64,000 bases of DNA from Mesorhizobium sp. (GTDB lineage: Bacteria; Pseudomonadota; Alphaproteobacteria; Rhizobiales; Rhizobiaceae): NCBI RefSeq assembly GCF_017306585.1, contig NZ_JAFKIC010000113.1:16317-80316 (forward strand), written 5' to 3'. Below, piece by piece: positions 61,061 to 64,000 of this stretch. The notes under the pieces are model-generated. The model ran no database searches. It saw only the letters and a program-made list of their open reading frames with translations, and was not told the DNA's origin. The position numbers were made by a program, and so were the translations under genes. Every line of letters begins with the position of its first letter. Within the stretch, counting starts at the first letter, position 1.

Positions 61061-62302
61061 TCACACCGCCTTGAACACCACCGTCTGCGCCAGGCCGCCG
61101 CCGAAGCGGTTTTCCAGCGTCACCGTGCCGCCGTAGCGCTCGATGATTTCCTTGGCGATGGCGAGCCCCAGGCCCGCGCCGGGGATGGATTGCTGGCGGC
61201 CGGGGTCGACGCGGAAGAAGGGTTCGAAGGCCTTGTTGATGAGGTCGGGCGGGATCCCCGGGCCGATGTCGCAGATCGACAGCACGGCGCGCCGGTCGGC
61301 GGCGGTGAGCGAAATGGTGCAGGCCCGGCCGTGGGTGGCGGCGTTGACGATCAGGTTTCGCAGCGCCCGGCGCAGGCCGAGCGCGCCGGCGCGCACCGAG
61401 ACGGCGTCGAGGCGTTCGATGGAGACGTCGTGGCCGAGCGTGGCCATTTCGTCCGCTATGTCGCGCACCATCCTTTCCAGGTCGAGCGGCTCGACGGCGT
61501 CCTGGTTCACCTCCTCGCGCACCAGGCGGATGGCGCTGTCGGCGATGCGGTCGAGTTCGTCGAGATCGTGCAGCCACTTGTCGCGTTCCTCGTCGAGGAA
61601 TTCGGCGCGCAGCCGCATGCGCGTCATCGGTGTGCGCAGGTCGTGGCCGGCGGCGGCCACCAGCCGCATGCGGCTTTCCATCGACGTCTTCAGCCGCGAG
61701 GATAGCTGGTTCAGCGCATGCGCGGTCGCCTTGACCTCGGCCGAGCCGACCTCGGGCACCGCCGCCAGCACGCCGTCGGAGCCGATCTTGGAGACGGCGG
61801 CCTCCAGCATTTCCAGCGGCCGGATCAGCACCGAGGTGAAATAGACCGAGACGGCGGTGGCCCCGGCCACGATCAGCGAAATCCAGCCGGCCAGAACAAG
61901 CCATTCGCGCTTGGGCGGGGTGATCAGCGGCACTTCCACGATCACCCAGCGGCCGTCCGACAGGCGCGCCGAGGCGACCTGGCCGGGGCCGTCGGTCTTC
62001 TCGCTGACCATGGCCTCTACATCGAGGCCGCGCCCGCGCAATATGTCGTTGAGCATCGCGGTCTCGGCGCGGTCCAACCGGCCGCCGGCGGGATGGTCGC
62101 TGAGATGGACGGGCAGGCCGTCGGGGATTTCGCCGGGCAGCACGCGCAGCACCAGTTCCATCTGCTGGGCGACCCAGGGCACGGTCAGTTCCGGCGGCGG
62201 GCCGCCGCCGCGCACGCTGATGACGGCGGCGGTCGCCAAGCCGACGACGCCGACGATGGAGGCGACCAGCAGGACGATGAGGCGGCGGCGGAGCGAGTTC
62301 AC
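61061..62302 (-). CDS. EnvZ-like sensor histidine kinase
   Basis: 413 aa. Two membrane helices (LIVLLVASIVGVVGLATAAV and LVLAGWISLIVAGATAVSVY) frame a periplasmic sensor of about 100 residues, then a HAMP region. The H-box AAGHDLRTPMTRMRLRAEFL has the phosphorylated His at about residue 220, very like EnvZ. The N box is NLIVNAATHG, G1 is DIGPGIP and G2 is GAGLGLAIAKEI. It overlaps the response regulator stop by 4 bp and acts with it. The stimulus may be an envelope or acid/osmotic signal. Confidence 0.9.
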   Translation of the reverse strand: MNSLRRRLIVLLVASIVGVVGLATAAVISVRGGGPPPELTVPWVAQQMELVLRVLPGEIPDGLPVHLSDHPAGGRLDRAETAMLNDILRGRGLDVEAMVSEKTDGPGQVASARLSDGRWVIVEVPLITPPKREWLVLAGWISLIVAGATAVSVYFTSVLIRPLEMLEAAVSKIGSDGVLAAVPEVGSAEVKATAHALNQLSSRLKTSMESRMRLVAAAGHDLRTPMTRMRLRAEFLDEERDKWLHDLDELDRIADSAIRLVREEVNQDAVEPLDLERMVRDIADEMATLGHDVSIERLDAVSVRAGALGLRRALRNLIVNAATHGRACTISLTAADRRAVLSICDIGPGIPPDLINKAFEPFFRVDPGRQQSIPGAGLGLAIAKEIIERYGGTVTLENRFGGGLAQTVVFKAV

Positions 62303-63027
62303 GCCTCGATCTCCACGGTCTCGACGCGCGCGGTGAGCTGATAGCCGCCATTGCGCACCGTCTTGAACAGCGGCCCGTCGCCGGCCTCGGCGAATTTGCG
62401 GCGCAGCCGGCTCATCAGCACGTCGACGGAGCGTTCGAGCGGGTCGCGCTCGCGGCCCTGCGTGAGATCAAGCAACTGGTCGCGCGACAGCAGCCGGCCG
62501 GGGCGGTCGAGGAATACCTGCAAAAGGTCGAACTCGGCGCCGGTGAGGTCGACAAGCTCGCCTTGCGCGTCGATCACCTTGCGGGTGTCCGGCTCCAGCC
62601 GGTAGCTGGCGAAGCGATAGACGCGGGCGCGGGGCGGGGCGGGCGCATCCTCGGGCACGACACGCCTCAGCACGGCGCGGATGCGGGCGGTAAGCTCGCG
62701 CGGGTTGAACGGTTTGCCGAGATAGTCGTCGGCGCCGAGTTCCAGCCCGATGATGCGGTCGACATCTTCCTTCAGCGCCGTCAGCAGGATGACGGGGATA
62801 TGCGGCTTGCGGTCGCGCAGGCCGCGGCAGATGTCCAGCCCCGAGCCGTCCGGCAGCATGACGTCGAGCACCATCAGGTCGAACTGGCCTGTCGCCAGCT
62901 TCTGCTCGCATTCGCGCCGGTCGGCCGCGACGGAGACGCGAAACCCCTGGCCGTCGAGATAGCGGCCGAGAAGCGTGCGGATTTCGCGGTCGTCGTCGAC
63001 GACGAGGATATGGGGTTGTGACTGCAT
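62299..63027 (-). CDS. OmpR-family response regulator
   Basis: About 242 aa from ATG 63027; ATG 63051 is also possible and neither has a strong site. The receiver has DDD near residue 11, phospho-Asp in LMVLDVMLPDGSG and Lys in GADDYLGKPFNPREL. The C-terminal winged helix has TGAEFDLLQVFLDRPGRLLS and ERSVDVLMSRLRRK. It binds DNA as a head-to-tail dimer on direct repeats. It is transcribed with the kinase and diverges from the Spy-like gene, whose upstream region holds suitable direct repeats. Confidence 0.9.
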   Translation of the reverse strand: MQSQPHILVVDDDREIRTLLGRYLDGQGFRVSVAADRRECEQKLATGQFDLMVLDVMLPDGSGLDICRGLRDRKPHIPVILLTALKEDVDRIIGLELGADDYLGKPFNPRELTARIRAVLRRVVPEDAPAPPRARVYRFASYRLEPDTRKVIDAQGELVDLTGAEFDLLQVFLDRPGRLLSRDQLLDLTQGRERDPLERSVDVLMSRLRRKFAEAGDGPLFKTVRNGGYQLTARVETVEIEA

Positions 63028-63145
63028 GTTGGTGCCATTGCCCGTGATCATGGGGCCCGTAACCATAGGGGCTTGGCGGTGATTATAGGGAGAGCGCGGA
63101 CAAGCGGCATGGAAAATTGCAACGCAATGTTGCTGGCGGCCCGCT

Positions 63146-63191
63146 GGAAACATTCGGAAACAAATTGCCCTTTTGCGGAAACCTTCGGCAA
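63146..63191 (+). promoter_or_regulatory. two CpxR/OmpR-like direct-repeat boxes
   Basis: GGAAA-CATTC-GGAAA (63146-63160) and GGAAA-CCTTC-GGCAA (63177-63191) both keep a 5-bp gap, like the GTAAA-N5-GTAAA CpxR box. The boxes start 31 bp apart, about three helical turns. They sit between the divergent response-regulator and Spy-like genes. Confidence 0.45.
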
Positions 63192-63266
63192 CACGCCGAC
63201 GCGAAGCGGACAAACAGCCTTCCTATCCTCCTGGTCGTCCCAAGCATGGATGAAAGGAACCACATC

Positions 63267-63983
63267 ATGCGCAACAGACTTCTTGCGCTCGGCCTGTTTT
63301 CCCTCGCCGCCATCCACCCGGCACTTGCCGCGCAGCCCGATCCCGGCGGCGCGCCCGGCGAGGCGCCGCCCATGCCGCCAATGATGGCCATGCAGGGCGG
63401 TCCCGACCTCGGTCCCGGCCCGCACGGCCCGATGCCGCACGGTCCGAAAGGCTTTGGCCCGCAGGGCTTCGGGCCCGAAGGCTTCGGCCCCCGCCGCATG
63501 GGACCGCCGCCGGAATTCATGCTGGCCACGAGGCTGGCAGTGCTGGAGACGCGGGTCGGCATCCGCTCCGAACAGCTCGACGCCTGGCGCGACTACACCA
63601 GCGCGCTCCAGGCGGTGCTTGCGCCGTCGCACCATGATCGCGGCCCTGGCGGCACCGGTGGTCCTGGCGGGCCGGATGGCGGCCCTCAGGCGAAAGGCCC
63701 CGATGCGGGTCCGGACGCCAAGGCCGATCCCTTCGCCTTCCAGGAAAGGCTGGCCGACGATGTCACGGCCCGTGCGGCCTCGGCGGCCAAGCTGAAGGAC
63801 GCGATCGCCGAACTGCGCGCCAAGCTCTCGCCCGAACAGCTCGAAATCCTCGCTTCGGCGGAACGCCCTCACGGACCACCCCCCGGTCCCTGGGGCGGCC
63901 CGCCGGAAGATGCAGCCGGACCTGGAGGTCCGCCCGACCAGGGCGGACAGCTTCCGCCACCCCAGCCCGGGAATGGCTCATAA
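63267..63983 (+). CDS. Spy/CpxP-like periplasmic protein with Gly/Pro-rich linkers
   Basis: 238 aa starting MRNRLLALGLFSLAAIHPAL with AAAGGA upstream. After the signal peptide (cleavage near ALA-AQP) come a Gly/Pro/His-rich stretch (GPHGPMPHGPKGFGPQGFG) and a helical core. The core keeps a Spy-like LTxxQ arrangement: EQLDAWRDYTSALQAVL, then LSPEQLEILASAERP. The middle is interrupted by another Gly/Asp-rich linker. Spy/CpxP proteins shield unfolded periplasmic proteins or sense their load. The divergent OmpR/EnvZ-like pair with CpxR-like boxes suggests it is their target. Confidence 0.7.
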   Translation: MRNRLLALGLFSLAAIHPALAAQPDPGGAPGEAPPMPPMMAMQGGPDLGPGPHGPMPHGPKGFGPQGFGPEGFGPRRMGPPPEFMLATRLAVLETRVGIRSEQLDAWRDYTSALQAVLAPSHHDRGPGGTGGPGGPDGGPQAKGPDAGPDAKADPFAFQERLADDVTARAASAAKLKDAIAELRAKLSPEQLEILASAERPHGPPPGPWGGPPEDAAGPGGPPDQGGQLPPPQPGNGS

Positions 63984-64000
63984 CTCTGACCGGCTGCGCC

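Overview
The window is high-GC alphaproteobacterial chromosome, most likely from the Rhizobiales and probably Mesorhizobium or a close relative. The evidence is the gene content (rhizobial-type minCDE under CtrA-type sites, small DUF2934/PRC-barrel stress proteins, a FecI/FecR/TonB-receptor unit, many LysR/AraC regulators and ABC uptake genes) and more than ten paired palindromic intergenic repeats typical of that group. No rRNA, tRNA, CRISPR array, insertion sequence or phage gene was found.

Layout. 1-3.1 kb: a partial LuxR-type regulator (-), a small YadA-like trimeric autotransporter and an exported protein. 3.4-9.3 kb: a GST (YghU type), an HtrA-like protein without catalytic residues, LysR, an SDR without its Tyr/Lys pair, a glyoxalase-fold protein and a YdeI-like protein. 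9.4-14.2 kb: a His-rich exported protein with a small exported partner, an ABC-F ATPase and small envelope proteins. 14.2-19.2 kb: GST, FAD monooxygenase, an unusual PlsY overlapping a GlxA-type AraC regulator. 19.2-23.3 kb: a four-gene overlapping polyamine-type ABC operon (-). 23.5-30.2 kb: a 56-aa protein, HtpG, small proteins, an acyl-CoA synthetase and LysR. 30.3-32.2 kb: an SDR, a frameshifted SDR and a tautomerase-like protein. 32.5-37.1 kb: FecI sigma factor, FecR and a TonB-dependent transducer. 37.3-44.3 kb: a lysine 2,3-aminomutase-like gene facing a tightly overlapping operon for a Pls-type (poly-amino-acid) single-module NRPS, a GNAT and a phosphopantetheinyl transferase. 44.4-51.2 kb: a MORN-repeat protein with an AT-richer C-terminal half, a Tat-exported metallo-hydrolase, TPR, DoxX and stress-type small proteins. 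51.6-57.9 kb: an NCS1 permease with hyuA-hyuB and an AraC regulator. 58.3-61.0 kb: minCDE and a small charged protein. 61.1-64 kb: an EnvZ/OmpR-like two-component system divergent from a Spy/CpxP-like periplasmic protein.

The most interesting region is 37.3-44.3 kb. The NRPS-like protein has the adenylation-thiolation-six-transmembrane-three-soluble-domain plan of epsilon-poly-lysine-type synthetases. A hand-derived pocket code looks diamino-acid-like. The operon carries its own activating PPTase, and a lysine 2,3-aminomutase-like enzyme sits tail-to-tail with it. Together these suggest synthesis of a (beta-)lysine or other diamino-acid polymer or conjugate. A 76-bp block upstream of this operon, carrying 11-bp-period direct repeats, recurs upstream of the His-rich exported protein operon, which suggests a shared OmpR-family regulator.

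Other regulatory sites read directly from the sequence are two CtrA-type boxes, three general-stress (EcfG-type) promoter candidates, an iron-responsive-operator candidate before fecI, and two CpxR-like boxes before the Spy-like gene. All functional calls come from reading motifs by eye; no database search was possible.
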